A DNA stretch of 41,609 bases from Clostridium sp. (GCA_018335695.1 JAGXRV010000057.1:1-41609), one strand, 5' to 3'; counted from the first letter of the stretch, positions 7,364 through 15,226 are shown. A program made the numbers and translations. The notes: generated by a model from the letters alone, not told the origin.

Positions 7364-7378
7364 TAGGAAGGTGATGAG

Positions 7379-8455
7379 ATGGAAAAATGGGAGATTACGT
7401 TGAATTTGGGAGAGAAAATTCCCGGTAAAGAATTATTGGCGCTGCTTGTGAAAATTGATGAAACCGGTTCTCTCGTTCGGGCTGCGGCAGAAGCCGGGAT
7501 ATCTTATCGCTACGGTTGGGAACTTCTAAGAAGGGCGGAGGAAGCCGCGGGAAAAATACTGGTGCTTCGTCAAACCGGCGGTTTGTCAGGTGGTGGCAGC
7601 AGACTGACCGACGAAGGGAGAAAACTGTTAAGCTATATGCAGTCGCTGCAGCGGGAAGTGCAATGGCAATTATCCTTTCTGTTAGGAGAGGAGAAAGTGG
7701 AGGGGGAAAAACAGTTGCTGCTGGCCAGCACTTTGGAGCCGGTAGTTACCGGGTTGTTGGATGTGCTTGAGCAAGCCTATTTGCAGAAAACAGGTGTTGC
7801 TGTCCGCCACATCGCTGCAGGCAGCAGCCAGGCATTAGACATGGCTAAGGCGGGACGAGTGGACTTGGTATTAACCCACGCACCTGGGTTGGAAGCAATC
7901 TTTATTAGTGAAGGATGGGGGACAAGAAGGCAACCTGTGATGAGCAGCGATTTTCTTCTTGTAGGACCATCTTTAGATCCGGCAAGAATTGCGGCTGTCA
8001 CCGGCGTTGTGGAGGCCTTTCAGAAGATTGCTCGGGAAGAAGTCCCTTTTGTAAGCCGAGGCGACCGGTCGGGGACCCATTTGTCAGAGAAAAGCATTTG
8101 GCAACAGGCGGGAATTTCACCGGAAGGTTGTTTTTGGTATCATCAAAGACGTAATATGTTAGGCAACTACGGCATTCTTCGCACTGCCTCCGAATTAAAC
8201 GGCTATGCTTTGCTCGATAGAGCCAGCTATGTGACCGGTTCTGCGGAAACAGAGCTAAAAATTTTTCTCAGCGGTGATCCCTGTCTTAATAATGTGTTTT
8301 CCGCGATTCCTGTAAGCAACAAAAAGGCGGCTGTGAGCGAGGAAGAAGCCGAAAGCTTTGTGCAGTGGCTCGCCTCCCCTGAGGCCGGCAAGTTAATCGC
8401 CGGTTTTGGCAAACAGCAATACGGCTCTTCTCTCTTCTTGCCGTGTGAGGGCTAG
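7379..8455 (+). CDS. ModE-like transcriptional regulator fused to a TupA/ModA-like substrate-binding domain
   Basis: A 358-residue protein without a signal peptide. Residues about 1-105 form a LysR/ModE-type winged helix-turn-helix (TGSLVRAAAEAGISYRYGWE, then GGGSRLTDEGRKLL). Residues about 115-358 match the periplasmic-binding-protein fold seen in tungstate/molybdate proteins, with AAGSSQALDMAKAGRVDLVL, FVSRGDRSGTHLSEKSIW and a final GKQQYGSSLF. It therefore probably senses oxyanion (tungstate or molybdate) in the cytoplasm and represses the tupBC genes that follow 145 bp downstream. GGAAGGTGATGAG precedes the ATG. The ligand is inferred from context. Confidence 0.85.
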   Translation: MEKWEITLNLGEKIPGKELLALLVKIDETGSLVRAAAEAGISYRYGWELLRRAEEAAGKILVLRQTGGLSGGGSRLTDEGRKLLSYMQSLQREVQWQLSFLLGEEKVEGEKQLLLASTLEPVVTGLLDVLEQAYLQKTGVAVRHIAAGSSQALDMAKAGRVDLVLTHAPGLEAIFISEGWGTRRQPVMSSDFLLVGPSLDPARIAAVTGVVEAFQKIAREEVPFVSRGDRSGTHLSEKSIWQQAGISPEGCFWYHQRRNMLGNYGILRTASELNGYALLDRASYVTGSAETELKIFLSGDPCLNNVFSAIPVSNKKAAVSEEEAESFVQWLASPEAGKLIAGFGKQQYGSSLFLPCEG

Positions 8456-8510
8456 TCTCCGACACGCCGTTTTAGGCAGGCGTATATAAGATTAAATTGT
8501 TTTTCGCTTA

Positions 8511-8539
8511 TTGACAGCAAACTATCTCCATGCTATTCT
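8511..8539 (+). promoter_or_regulatory. Promoter of tupBC
   Basis: A consensus TTGACA at 8511-8516 and TATTCT at 8534-8539 are 17 bp apart, with an extended -10 TGC. The last bases of the -10 lie inside the palindrome at 8537-8566. Confidence 0.75.
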
Positions 8540-8566
8540 CGTTATGCAAATAAATGCATAGCGAGA
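8537..8566. promoter_or_regulatory. ModE-like operator palindrome over the tupBC promoter
   Basis: Arms TCTCGTTATGCA (8537-8548) and TGCATAGCGAGA (8555-8566) match with a single mismatch around a 6-bp spacer. The layout, CGTTAT-type arms spaced by 6 bp, resembles the known E. coli ModE site. It overlaps the -10 and the likely transcription start, so binding should repress. The adjacent ModE-like regulator is the obvious candidate to bind it. Confidence 0.7.
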
Positions 8567-8600
8567 GTAAGGATGTTGCAGTCAACAAAGGAGTTTTCCC

Positions 8601-9290
8601 ATGATTGAAGCGGTGCTACAGGCGTTTTCTTTGCTTTTTTCTTTTGATAGTGAGCTCTCTCAGATCATTTTGCTTACTTTATATGTGTCAGGGAGCGCAG
8701 TTGCTTTGGCTGCGCTTTTGGGTATACCGGCAGGCACTTGGCTGGGGCTGCAAGCGGCAGTTAAAGTACGTTGGTTGCAGCGCATTATCTATACATTGAT
8801 GGGTTTACCGCCGGTGGTTGGCGGATTGTTTGTCTACATGCTTTTGTCGCGGCGGGGGATCTTAGGTCCGTTGGAGCTGCTGTTTACGCCTACAGCTATG
8901 ATTATTGCTCAGCTTCTATTAACTTTGCCGATTATTATGGGTCTCACTTCAGTAGCCGTTCGAGCAAAAGGCAAAGAAGTGGTCGACACGCTGCTCTCTT
9001 TGGGGGCGGAGCAAAGATTAATTTTATGGACAATTATAAAAGAGTCGCGCTATGGTATTTTTGGTGCAATTATTGCCGGTTTCGGGCGGGCGGTGGCCGA
9101 AGTTGGTGCAGTTATTATGGTAGGTGGCAATATTGAAGGGCAGACTCGCGTAATGACAACGGCGATAGTCTTGGAAGTGCGCAAAGGTGAATTTGCTTTA
9201 GCTATGGCATTGGGAATTATTTTGCTAATCATTTCTTTTGCGATTAATGCCGGACTTTACAGTTTGCAGGCGGGAGGCAGAGATGACTGA
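8601..9290 (+). CDS. tupB: Tungstate ABC transporter permease TupB
   Basis: A 229-residue integral membrane protein with about five hydrophobic segments and the binding-protein-dependent transport signature (EAA loop) in SLGAEQRLILWTIIKESRYG. The segment FGRAVAEVGAVIMVGGNI is typical of TupB/WtpB-type permeases. It forms the membrane channel of a tungstate (or molybdate) importer with TupC, which overlaps its 3' end by 8 bp. ATG at 8601 follows AAAGGAG. No separate secreted binding protein TupA is encoded next to it. Confidence 0.88.
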   Translation: MIEAVLQAFSLLFSFDSELSQIILLTLYVSGSAVALAALLGIPAGTWLGLQAAVKVRWLQRIIYTLMGLPPVVGGLFVYMLLSRRGILGPLELLFTPTAMIIAQLLLTLPIIMGLTSVAVRAKGKEVVDTLLSLGAEQRLILWTIIKESRYGIFGAIIAGFGRAVAEVGAVIMVGGNIEGQTRVMTTAIVLEVRKGEFALAMALGIILLIISFAINAGLYSLQAGGRDD

Positions 9291-10023
9291 GTCAAGCATT
9301 ATTAAAGTGAGCAACCTTAGCAAACAATATGGAAGCAAAGAAGTGCTCCGCGTGACGGAGGCGACTGTAAACCGAGGATATATCACCGGCATAATCGGAC
9401 CTAGTGGTGCCGGCAAAAGTACACTGCTTCGCATCCTCAATATGCTGGAACCACCCAGCAGAGGAGAGGTTTTTTATTACGGACGTAAAGTGCCCGCAGC
9501 TAAAGCGGATGTTCTCGCATTGCGCCGCAAAATGACTATGGTTTTTCAAAAATCTGTTTTACTCGAGATGTCTGTTTATGATAATCTGGCGTTTGGGCTG
9601 CGTGCTCGCAATATGCCGGGAGTGGAAATTGAAAAAAGGGTAAACACAATTTTGGAAATCATCGGCTTATCCGCTCAAAGCAAGCAGAGGGCTAAGACCC
9701 TCTCGGGTGGAGAGGCGCAGCGGCTTGCCTTTGCGCGAGCCGTAGTTTTGCAGCCGGAAATTCTCTTTCTGGACGAGCCTACCGCAAACCTTGATCCGGC
9801 AAACGTGGAGTTGCTTGAACGACTGCTGGTGCAACTAAATAAAGATTGCGGGACAACAGTGCTCGTTGTGACTCATAATCTTTTTCAGGCCCAAAGACTT
9901 ACCCATGAAACTATTTTTTTCTATCAGGGGGAGCTGGTGGAAGCAGGAGCAACAGAGCAAATTTTCACAGCGCCGCGCTATGAACAGACAGACGCCTTCG
10001 TGCGTGGCAGAATGATTTACTGA
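9283..10023 (+). CDS. tupC: Tungstate ABC transporter ATP-binding protein TupC
   Basis: A 246-residue ABC ATPase with Walker A GPSGAGKS, Q-loop VFQKSVLL, signature LSGGEAQR, Walker B ILFLDEPTANLDP and H-loop VVTHN. It powers the TupB channel. ATG at 9283 follows GGGAGG and overlaps the tupB stop (ATGACTGA), indicating translational coupling. An upstream start would lie deep inside tupB and is not needed. No C-terminal regulatory (TOBE) domain is present, as in TupC rather than ModC. Confidence 0.88.
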   Translation: MTESSIIKVSNLSKQYGSKEVLRVTEATVNRGYITGIIGPSGAGKSTLLRILNMLEPPSRGEVFYYGRKVPAAKADVLALRRKMTMVFQKSVLLEMSVYDNLAFGLRARNMPGVEIEKRVNTILEIIGLSAQSKQRAKTLSGGEAQRLAFARAVVLQPEILFLDEPTANLDPANVELLERLLVQLNKDCGTTVLVVTHNLFQAQRLTHETIFFYQGELVEAGATEQIFTAPRYEQTDAFVRGRMIY

Positions 10024-10059
10024 GAAGCAGCACTGCAGATATTGAACGATGAACGGAGC

Positions 10060-10188
10060 GTCCAAGGGGACAGGTGATTTGTTCCACCCGTCCACGCGAC
10101 CACCCCGCCCTTACGGGCACCCCTCCAGGGGAGGGGAATTTTTGTGCCAGGAAATTATACGAGAAAACGCGTAGCGCCTTTTTTGCGC
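10060..10188. repeat. Third copy of the composite dispersed repeat
   Basis: GTCCAAGGGGACAGGTGATT begins a copy (10060-10143) of the 95-bp unit seen twice at 390-575, followed at 10163-10188 by the GAAAACGCG...GCGCCTTTTTT motif that flanks those copies. The same order of two motifs at two loci suggests one composite element. Confidence 0.75.
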
Positions 10189-10203
10189 GGGCATTTTTTT
10201 GTT

Positions 10204-10232
10204 TTGACTTTGCTTTAAGGAACAGGTATAAT
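10204..10232 (+). promoter_or_regulatory. Promoter of the znuACB-zur operon
   Basis: TTGACT at 10204-10209 and a perfect TATAAT at 10227-10232 are separated by 17 bp. Confidence 0.8.
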
Positions 10233-10236
10233 TTTC

Positions 10237-10255
10237 AGTAAATAAGAATATTACT
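10237..10255. promoter_or_regulatory. Candidate Zur/Fur-family operator
   Basis: AGTAA at 10237-10241 is mirrored by TTACT at 10251-10255, a 19-bp AT-rich inverted repeat immediately after the -10 box of the znuA promoter. Size and placement suit a Fur-family repressor, and such a gene closes this operon. The sequence does not match the Bacillus Zur consensus exactly. Confidence 0.5.
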
Positions 10256-10294
10256 ATTTAGAAATTAGTGCTCTATTGAAGGGGGAGGTACATA

Positions 10295-11275
10295 GTGAAA
10301 AAAGGATATCTGGTTTTTCTGTTGTTTTGTTTGGGGGCTTTGCTTTTGACGGGTTGCGCGGAAGAGAGACCGGCTACGGGAGGAGCAGCTGTTGAAAAGA
10401 AGTTGGTTTACGCCACCTTTTTTCCTCTCTATGATTTTGCATCAAAAATCGGCGGAGAAAAGATTGAGGTTGTAAATATGGTTCCTGCCGGGGTTGAACC
10501 TCACGATTGGGAACCTAGTCCGCAACTGTTGGGCAGTCTGAGCGAGGCAGATATGCTGGTCGCTAACGGTTTGGGTATGGAGCCTTGGCTGGATAAAATC
10601 AGCGGCACTCTTCCTGCCAGTGTGGTTGTGGTAAACGCCTCAGCAGGTATTGAGCCGTTAAAAGGCGCTAAAGACCACGGCCATGATGAGAAAAAGGAAA
10701 AAGAAAAAGAAAAAGATGACCATGCTGCTGAAGAAGAAAAGCATGATGAAATGTATGATCCACATGTCTGGTTAGACCCGTTTTTGGCTTTGCAGCAGGC
10801 AACTAATATTGCTACTGCCCTAAGTTCTCTTGATCCTGCTAACGCTACTTACTATTTTAATAACTTGGCTGCTTTTCAGGAGCAGGTAGAGGCTTTGGAT
10901 CTGGCATTTCGGGAAGGATTGAGTGGTCTTGCGCGGCGTGAGATAATTGTCACCCATTTAGCGTTTGCTTACCTGTCAAAACGCTATGATTTGGAGCAAG
11001 TAAGTATCAGCGGACTGTCGCCTCACATTGAACCAAGTCCTGCCCAAATGAAAGAAATCGCTGCTTTTGGCCGCAAATATGATGTACGCTATGTGTTTGA
11101 TGCTCCTCTGTCAACTAGTCGCCTGGCATCAGTGCTGGCAGAGGAAATCGGTGCGCAAATTTTGGTGCTTAATCCGCTGGAAGGTCTGACTGAGCAAGAA
11201 ATCAGTGCGGGGGATGATTATTTTTCAATAATGCGCAGAAACCTGGAGCAGTTACAGATTGCTTTGAGAGAGTAG
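10295..11275 (+). CDS. znuA: Zinc (metal) ABC transporter substrate-binding lipoprotein ZnuA
   Basis: A cluster A-I metal-binding lipoprotein of 326 residues. The signal peptide ends in lipobox LLTGC with Cys21. Metal ligands of the family are visible: His70 in VEPHDWEPSP, His157 in DPHVWLDP, and the later THLAFAYL and DAPLSTSRLA regions. A His/Lys/Glu-rich loop at about 127-150 (DHGHDEKKEKEKEKDDH) is characteristic of zinc-specific rather than manganese-specific members. It is the first gene of znuA-znuC-znuB-zur, starts 62 bp after a consensus promoter, and is probably repressed by zinc through the candidate operator there. Confidence 0.92.
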   Translation: MKKGYLVFLLFCLGALLLTGCAEERPATGGAAVEKKLVYATFFPLYDFASKIGGEKIEVVNMVPAGVEPHDWEPSPQLLGSLSEADMLVANGLGMEPWLDKISGTLPASVVVVNASAGIEPLKGAKDHGHDEKKEKEKEKDDHAAEEEKHDEMYDPHVWLDPFLALQQATNIATALSSLDPANATYYFNNLAAFQEQVEALDLAFREGLSGLARREIIVTHLAFAYLSKRYDLEQVSISGLSPHIEPSPAQMKEIAAFGRKYDVRYVFDAPLSTSRLASVLAEEIGAQILVLNPLEGLTEQEISAGDDYFSIMRRNLEQLQIALRE

Positions 11276-11280
11276 CGTGA

Positions 11281-12036
11281 TTGTTAATGGAAGAGCCTGT
11301 TTTAGTATTGGATCAAGTATCTTTTCATTACGGTTACCGCTTGGTTCTGGAAAATATCAACTTAACTGTTTGGCCGGGAGATTTTTTGGGGATTGTAGGT
11401 CCAAATGGTTCGGGCAAAAGCACATTGTTGAAAATAATTTTGCGTTTGTTGCGCCCTTCCCAGGGGCAGGTTAGCCTTTTTGGTCAAAGTCAAGAGAAGT
11501 TTCATCAGTGGACTAAAATTGGCTATGTCCCCCAGAATGCCACTTCCTTTCATCATGGCTTTCCGGCAACAGTGCAAGAAGTGGTGCTCTCCGGGCTGAC
11601 GGCATCTCTTGGGCTTTTTAAGCGTCCCGGTGTAAAGGGACAGCGGCGCGTGTCTGAAGCTCTGGAACAGGTGGGAGTAGCTGAGTTGCGGAATCGTGTC
11701 ATTGGGGAGCTTTCCGGTGGTCAGCAGCAACGTGTGCTGATTGCCAAAGCCTTGGTTTCCCGACCGGCACTGCTTATCTTGGATGAACCGACGGTAGGCG
11801 TAGATCTGGCGGCACAGGAGCAGTTTTATAATTTGCTTTTGGAGTTGCGCAAAGCGGAAGGGATGACTCTGATTCTTGTCTCCCATGATGTTGGAGTGAT
11901 TACAGAGCATGTCTGTAGTGTGGCTTGTTTAAACAGGAAGCTGTATTTCCACGGAGCTCCCGCAGACTTTTGGGCAAAAGACTGCTTGGGTCAAACCTAT
12001 GGTTCTGCCGCCAGAGTTTTACGTCATGCCCATTAG
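11281..12036 (+). CDS. znuC: Zinc ABC transporter ATP-binding protein ZnuC
   Basis: A 251-residue ATPase with Walker A GPNGSGKS, Q-loop YVPQNATSF, signature LSGGQQQR, Walker B LLILDEPTVGVD and H-loop VSHD, as in the ZnuC/MntB family. It energises ZnuB. It begins 5 bp after znuA. TTG at 11281 sits at better distance from GAGAGAG than ATG at 11287, so the exact start is uncertain by two codons. Its 3' end overlaps the znuB start. Confidence 0.92.
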   Translation: MLMEEPVLVLDQVSFHYGYRLVLENINLTVWPGDFLGIVGPNGSGKSTLLKIILRLLRPSQGQVSLFGQSQEKFHQWTKIGYVPQNATSFHHGFPATVQEVVLSGLTASLGLFKRPGVKGQRRVSEALEQVGVAELRNRVIGELSGGQQQRVLIAKALVSRPALLILDEPTVGVDLAAQEQFYNLLLELRKAEGMTLILVSHDVGVITEHVCSVACLNRKLYFHGAPADFWAKDCLGQTYGSAARVLRHAH

Positions 12037-12916
12037 GATTGAGGTGCTGGATATTTTTGAGCTGTTGGAGTACGGATTTATGCAAAGAGCCTTTGCCGCG
12101 GGATTAATGGTGGCGGTGCTTTGCCCAACAATTGGTATCTTTATTGTTCTGAGACGGCTTTCAATGATTGGCGAAATGTTTTCCCACGTCTCTCTAGCCG
12201 GTGTGGCGTTAGGAGTTTTGTCAGGCGTTTATCCCTTGGCAACGGCCGTAGGACTTTCACTCTTTGCCGCTGCGGGACTGGAAGTTTTGCGCCGCACATA
12301 TCGGATGTTTGGCGACTTGGCCATTGCCTGCATGGTTTCTTTTGGCATCAGTCTTGCCGTCGTCTTAATCAGTTTGGCTCAAGCCTTTAACTTAGCCATT
12401 TTTTCCTATTTATTTGGCAGTGTAATTGCCATTACCGGCCAAGATCTGCAACTGATTTTAATTTTGGGCATACTGGTATTGGCACTGGTTTATGCTTTAC
12501 AGAAAGAGCTGTTTATTATTGCTTTTGATGAAGAGGGAGCACGGGCAGCGGGGGTACGGGTAGATCTCGTGAATGCTCTGTTTGTGGTGGCGACAGCGTT
12601 AACCATCACTCTTTCCATGCGGGTGGTTGGGATTTTGCTTGTTTCTTCCCTCATAACCGTCCCGGTTGCCGCAGCTCTGCAGTTAAGCAGAAGCTTTCGA
12701 GCGACTGCCTGTTATGCATATCTATTTGCGCTGATTTCAGTTCTTCTTGGCCTGTTTATCGCGTTTCATGCAGACTTGGCTCCCGGTGGCAGCATTGTGT
12801 TAACCTCTTTAGGTATTTTTGCTATCGCAGCCCTTTCCCGTAAATTTCTTGGTATAGGAGGGGAAAGGGATGAAGGCACCCGTATTATCGGCACTGCTGA
12901 AGGAAAAGGGCTATAA
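12026..12916 (+). CDS. znuB: Zinc ABC transporter permease ZnuB
   Basis: An ABC-3 family membrane permease of about 296 residues with seven to eight hydrophobic segments. Family hallmarks are YGFMQRAFAAGL near the N-terminus, RRLSMIGEMFSHVSLAGVAL and the late segment RVVGILLVSSLITVPVAAA. ATG at 12026 overlaps the znuC stop by 11 bp; other in-frame starts (11999, GTG at 12044) cannot be excluded because no start has a strong ribosome site. Translational coupling to znuC is likely. Confidence 0.9.
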   Translation: MPIRIEVLDIFELLEYGFMQRAFAAGLMVAVLCPTIGIFIVLRRLSMIGEMFSHVSLAGVALGVLSGVYPLATAVGLSLFAAAGLEVLRRTYRMFGDLAIACMVSFGISLAVVLISLAQAFNLAIFSYLFGSVIAITGQDLQLILILGILVLALVYALQKELFIIAFDEEGARAAGVRVDLVNALFVVATALTITLSMRVVGILLVSSLITVPVAAALQLSRSFRATACYAYLFALISVLLGLFIAFHADLAPGGSIVLTSLGIFAIAALSRKFLGIGGERDEGTRIIGTAEGKGL

Positions 12917-13292
12917 GCTGACCGCCCAGCGTCAGGCTATTCTTACTGCGTTGCGCCATTTGGGTGAGCGGGCTTCCGCCAAGGTAATTTATGAGGAGCT
13001 TTGCAAGCAGAAACCGGCTGTCAGCTTAGACACAGTCTACCGTAATCTCCGCCTCTTAGCGGAAATAGGTATTGTTCAGCAGATTTTACTGCAATCTGGT
13101 GCTGTTTTTGAGTTAACGGATGATGGCCGTCACCATCATCACCTGGTTTGCGTTGATTGCGAAAAAGTTGTTTGTATTTCATACTGTCCTGAGTCTTGTG
13201 TTTATACTGAGCAGGCAAGGCTTGCGGGCTTTGCCGTGCTGGGTCACCTGTTTGAAGTGTATGGACGCTGTGCAGATTGTCAGCAAAAGTAA
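12870..13292 (+). CDS. zur: Fur-family metalloregulator, probably the zinc repressor Zur
   Basis: A 140-residue Fur-family repressor: N-terminal winged helix with recognition segment SLDTVYRNLRLL (about 52-63), then the dimerisation domain with HHHH (88-91), CVDC (94-97) and CADC (134-137). The two CxxC pairs are the structural zinc site. AGGAGGGGAAAGG precedes the ATG, which overlaps the end of znuB by 47 bp. Being encoded in the zinc uptake operon argues for Zur rather than PerR or Fur. If it binds the palindrome at 10237-10255 it controls its own transcription. Confidence 0.88.
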   Translation: MKAPVLSALLKEKGYKLTAQRQAILTALRHLGERASAKVIYEELCKQKPAVSLDTVYRNLRLLAEIGIVQQILLQSGAVFELTDDGRHHHHLVCVDCEKVVCISYCPESCVYTEQARLAGFAVLGHLFEVYGRCADCQQK

Positions 13293-13323
13293 GCGGCTCG
13301 CTTTGCGGGCTGTTTGCTTTTTT
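13291..13323 (+). terminator. Rho-independent terminator of the znu operon
   Basis: AAGCGGCTCGC at 13291-13301 pairs through 11 positions (some G-U) with GCGGGCTGTTT at 13305-13315, then GCTTTTTT. It starts at the zur stop codon. Confidence 0.75.
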
Positions 13324-13464
13324 CCTGGTATTTGCGGATCTTCCTGGAGAAACTATGAGGACCGGCTGACTCGACAAAAGGGGTAAAAGGTGCTTAGTAA
13401 ATTTTTCATTGTTTTGGGAGGTTAATGTTTGCCTCCGTCGAAGTTATTTAATTAAACGTACATA

Positions 13465-13652
13465 CCCTCACCCTAACCCTCTCCCAGAGGGAGAGGGGGA
13501 TAATACCCTCACCCTAACCCTCTCCCAGAGGGAGAGGGGATGTTCTGATACCCTCTCCACCCACTGAAGGGAGAGGCTGGCATTGGGTAATCTTAAGCCC
13601 TTCTCCACAACCCTCTCCACCCATTGGGGGGAGAGGGCTAGGGTGAGGGGGG
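13465..13652. repeat. REP-like repeat cluster
   Basis: Two direct copies (13465-13499 and 13506-13539) of the palindromic element with core CTCTCCCAGAGGGAGAG, then two diverged copies (13549-13576 and 13610-13652) of the type CCCTCTCCACCCATTGGGGG, the last ending in the reverse-complement arm CTAGGGTGAGGGG. The stretch 13324-13750 otherwise holds no supported gene. Confidence 0.85.
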
Positions 13653-13750
13653 TGGAGCAGTAAATGGGGGTCGGCTGCTTCGCCGATTCCAAAATATTTA
13701 TAGTATACATCAGGGGTTCTTTTAAGCCCGCTTCCGGGAGGGTAGCTTTT

Positions 13751-14899
13751 ATGAGGATTGGCATGTTTACCGACAGTTACAGACCGTATACCAGTGGAGT
13801 AGTCCGTTCTATTGAAACAACGGCTAGAAAATTGATTGAGTTTGGTCACGAGGTCTATATTTTTGCACCCAGCTATCCTGTTTATGAAAAAGAGTCGGGT
13901 GTTTTTCGTTTTGCGTCAGTACGACCTCCCATATATCCGGAATATCCGATTGCTTTACCATTTTCTCTTAATATAAGTAAAACAGTCAAAAAGCTTAGCT
14001 TGGATGTTATCCATGTGCACTCGCCGATTACCATGGGTCTGCTGGGTTCTCTTTGCGCAAAACGTCTTGATATTCCGTTGGTTTTCACTTACCATACGAT
14101 GTATGATGAATATGTGCATTACCTGCCCTTTGCCCGGGAGATTTCTCGCAAAGCGGTATTGCGCCTTTCCACAAATTTTTGTAATCGCTGTGACCTTGTG
14201 ATTACGCCAACAGAAGTAATCCGTCAGATTGTGGCAGACAGGATTGAGCCGACTGTGCAAGCTATTCCCACAGGCATTGAAATTGAAGAATTTATCGCGC
14301 CTGATCGTCTTTGGCTGCGTCGGGAGTATGGTATTGCGGCTGATGTGAAAATCTTGCTTCATTTGGGGCGCCTCGGAAAAGAAAAGAATGTAGGGTTTTT
14401 GCTTAAAGCATACGGCGAAATCAGCAAGAAACATCCCAAAACAAAACTGGTAATCGTAGGCGAGGGACCGGAACGCCAAGCTTTGCAGGAGGAAGCGGTG
14501 CAAATGGGTTTGTCCGACGTGCTTTTTGCCGGGAAGTTGTCCAGAAGGCGCGTGGTTGACAGTTTCGCCGGAGCCGATCTGTTTGTTTTTGCTTCTACAA
14601 CTGAGACACAAGGCTTGGTGCTTGGTGAAGCCAAAGCGGCCGGCGTGCCTACCGTGGCTGTTAAAGCGTTGGGAGCAGCTGAGATGGTTACAGACGGTGT
14701 GGATGGTTTTCTCACCCCTTTATCGCTGGAATTGTTTGTCGCCCGCGTCGATCAGTTGCTTGCTGATGAAGGGTTAAGGCTGGCGATGGCAGAGAAAGCG
14801 TTGCAGGAGGCTGAAAAAATATCATCCACGACGATGGCGCAGAGGATACTTCTTGCTTATGAAGAGGCTGCTAAAAAGAGGAAGGATGTTTCAACATAA
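13751..14899 (+). CDS. Glycosyltransferase family 4 (probable lipid glycosyltransferase)
   Basis: A 382-residue GT-B fold enzyme. The N-terminal domain begins MRIGMFTDSYRPYTSGVV and includes HVHSPITMGLLG. The C-terminal nucleotide-sugar domain has LGRLGKEKN, VIVGEGPE and the E-x7-E motif region ETQGLVLGEAKAAGVPTV. This pattern is typical of cytoplasmic glycosyltransferases adding glucose or mannose to diacylglycerol or phosphatidylinositol-like acceptors. ATG at 13751 has a GGGAGGG ribosome site; an upstream in-frame start would run through repeat sequence. It is followed by a terminator and appears to be a single-gene unit. Confidence 0.85.
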   Translation: MRIGMFTDSYRPYTSGVVRSIETTARKLIEFGHEVYIFAPSYPVYEKESGVFRFASVRPPIYPEYPIALPFSLNISKTVKKLSLDVIHVHSPITMGLLGSLCAKRLDIPLVFTYHTMYDEYVHYLPFAREISRKAVLRLSTNFCNRCDLVITPTEVIRQIVADRIEPTVQAIPTGIEIEEFIAPDRLWLRREYGIAADVKILLHLGRLGKEKNVGFLLKAYGEISKKHPKTKLVIVGEGPERQALQEEAVQMGLSDVLFAGKLSRRRVVDSFAGADLFVFASTTETQGLVLGEAKAAGVPTVAVKALGAAEMVTDGVDGFLTPLSLELFVARVDQLLADEGLRLAMAEKALQEAEKISSTTMAQRILLAYEEAAKKRKDVST

Positions 14900-14917
14900 T
14901 AATCGAAGAAAAAAAGA

Positions 14918-14941
14918 GAAAAAGCCCGTCAGGGCTTTTTC
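14918..14941. terminator. Bidirectional rho-independent terminator
   Basis: GAAAAAGCCC-GTCA-GGGCTTTTTC is a perfect hairpin with A- and T-runs on its flanks, so it can end the glycosyltransferase transcript and the convergent small gene on the minus strand. Confidence 0.9.
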
Positions 14942-15119
14942 AGTGAAGTTCTGAGAGCAAATCTTTAATCTTTGCGGCAGTATGTCCTCGGGTCTCGGCG
15001 AATTCGTAAAATGCTTGTTTGACACGTTCATTGTCTGTTGTTTGCGCAAAGCGTTGATAATCCCGAACTTGTTCTTGCTCGTTTAGCATTGCTTTCTGCA
15101 GAAAAGCTTTTACTTCCAT
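14940..15119 (-). CDS. Small ferritin/rubrerythrin-like helical protein (hypothetical)
   Basis: A 59-residue protein starts at ATG 15119 after a perfect GGAGGTGAG ribosome site and ends in the terminator. Residues about 12-59 (NEQEQVRDYQRF, then FYEFAETRGHTAAKIKDLL) resemble one helical hairpin of the rubrerythrin/ferritin-like family, with Glu and His spaced as in EXXH iron ligands. It is too short for a complete di-iron four-helix bundle, so it would have to dimerise, or be a relic. Function unknown. Confidence 0.7.
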   Translation of the reverse strand: MEVKAFLQKAMLNEQEQVRDYQRFAQTTDNERVKQAFYEFAETRGHTAAKIKDLLSELH

Positions 15120-15226
15120 CTCTTCTCACCTCCGGCAATATTATTGCCGGAAAGAGGCCTCAATATGCCGGATTAAGCAGATATAAACAGTGTTAATTCG
15201 GGAGGTAATCAGCGCTAGCCAATAAG

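Noticed and set aside
8464-8483. ACGCC/GGCGT hairpin after the regulator gene as a terminator
   Set aside because: The stem is only 5 bp and no T-run follows.
13468-13849. Open frames on the minus strand with LTLALS and PLPPMGGEG segments
   Set aside because: They are made of REP-like repeat translations, have no ribosome site and overlap the start of the glycosyltransferase gene.
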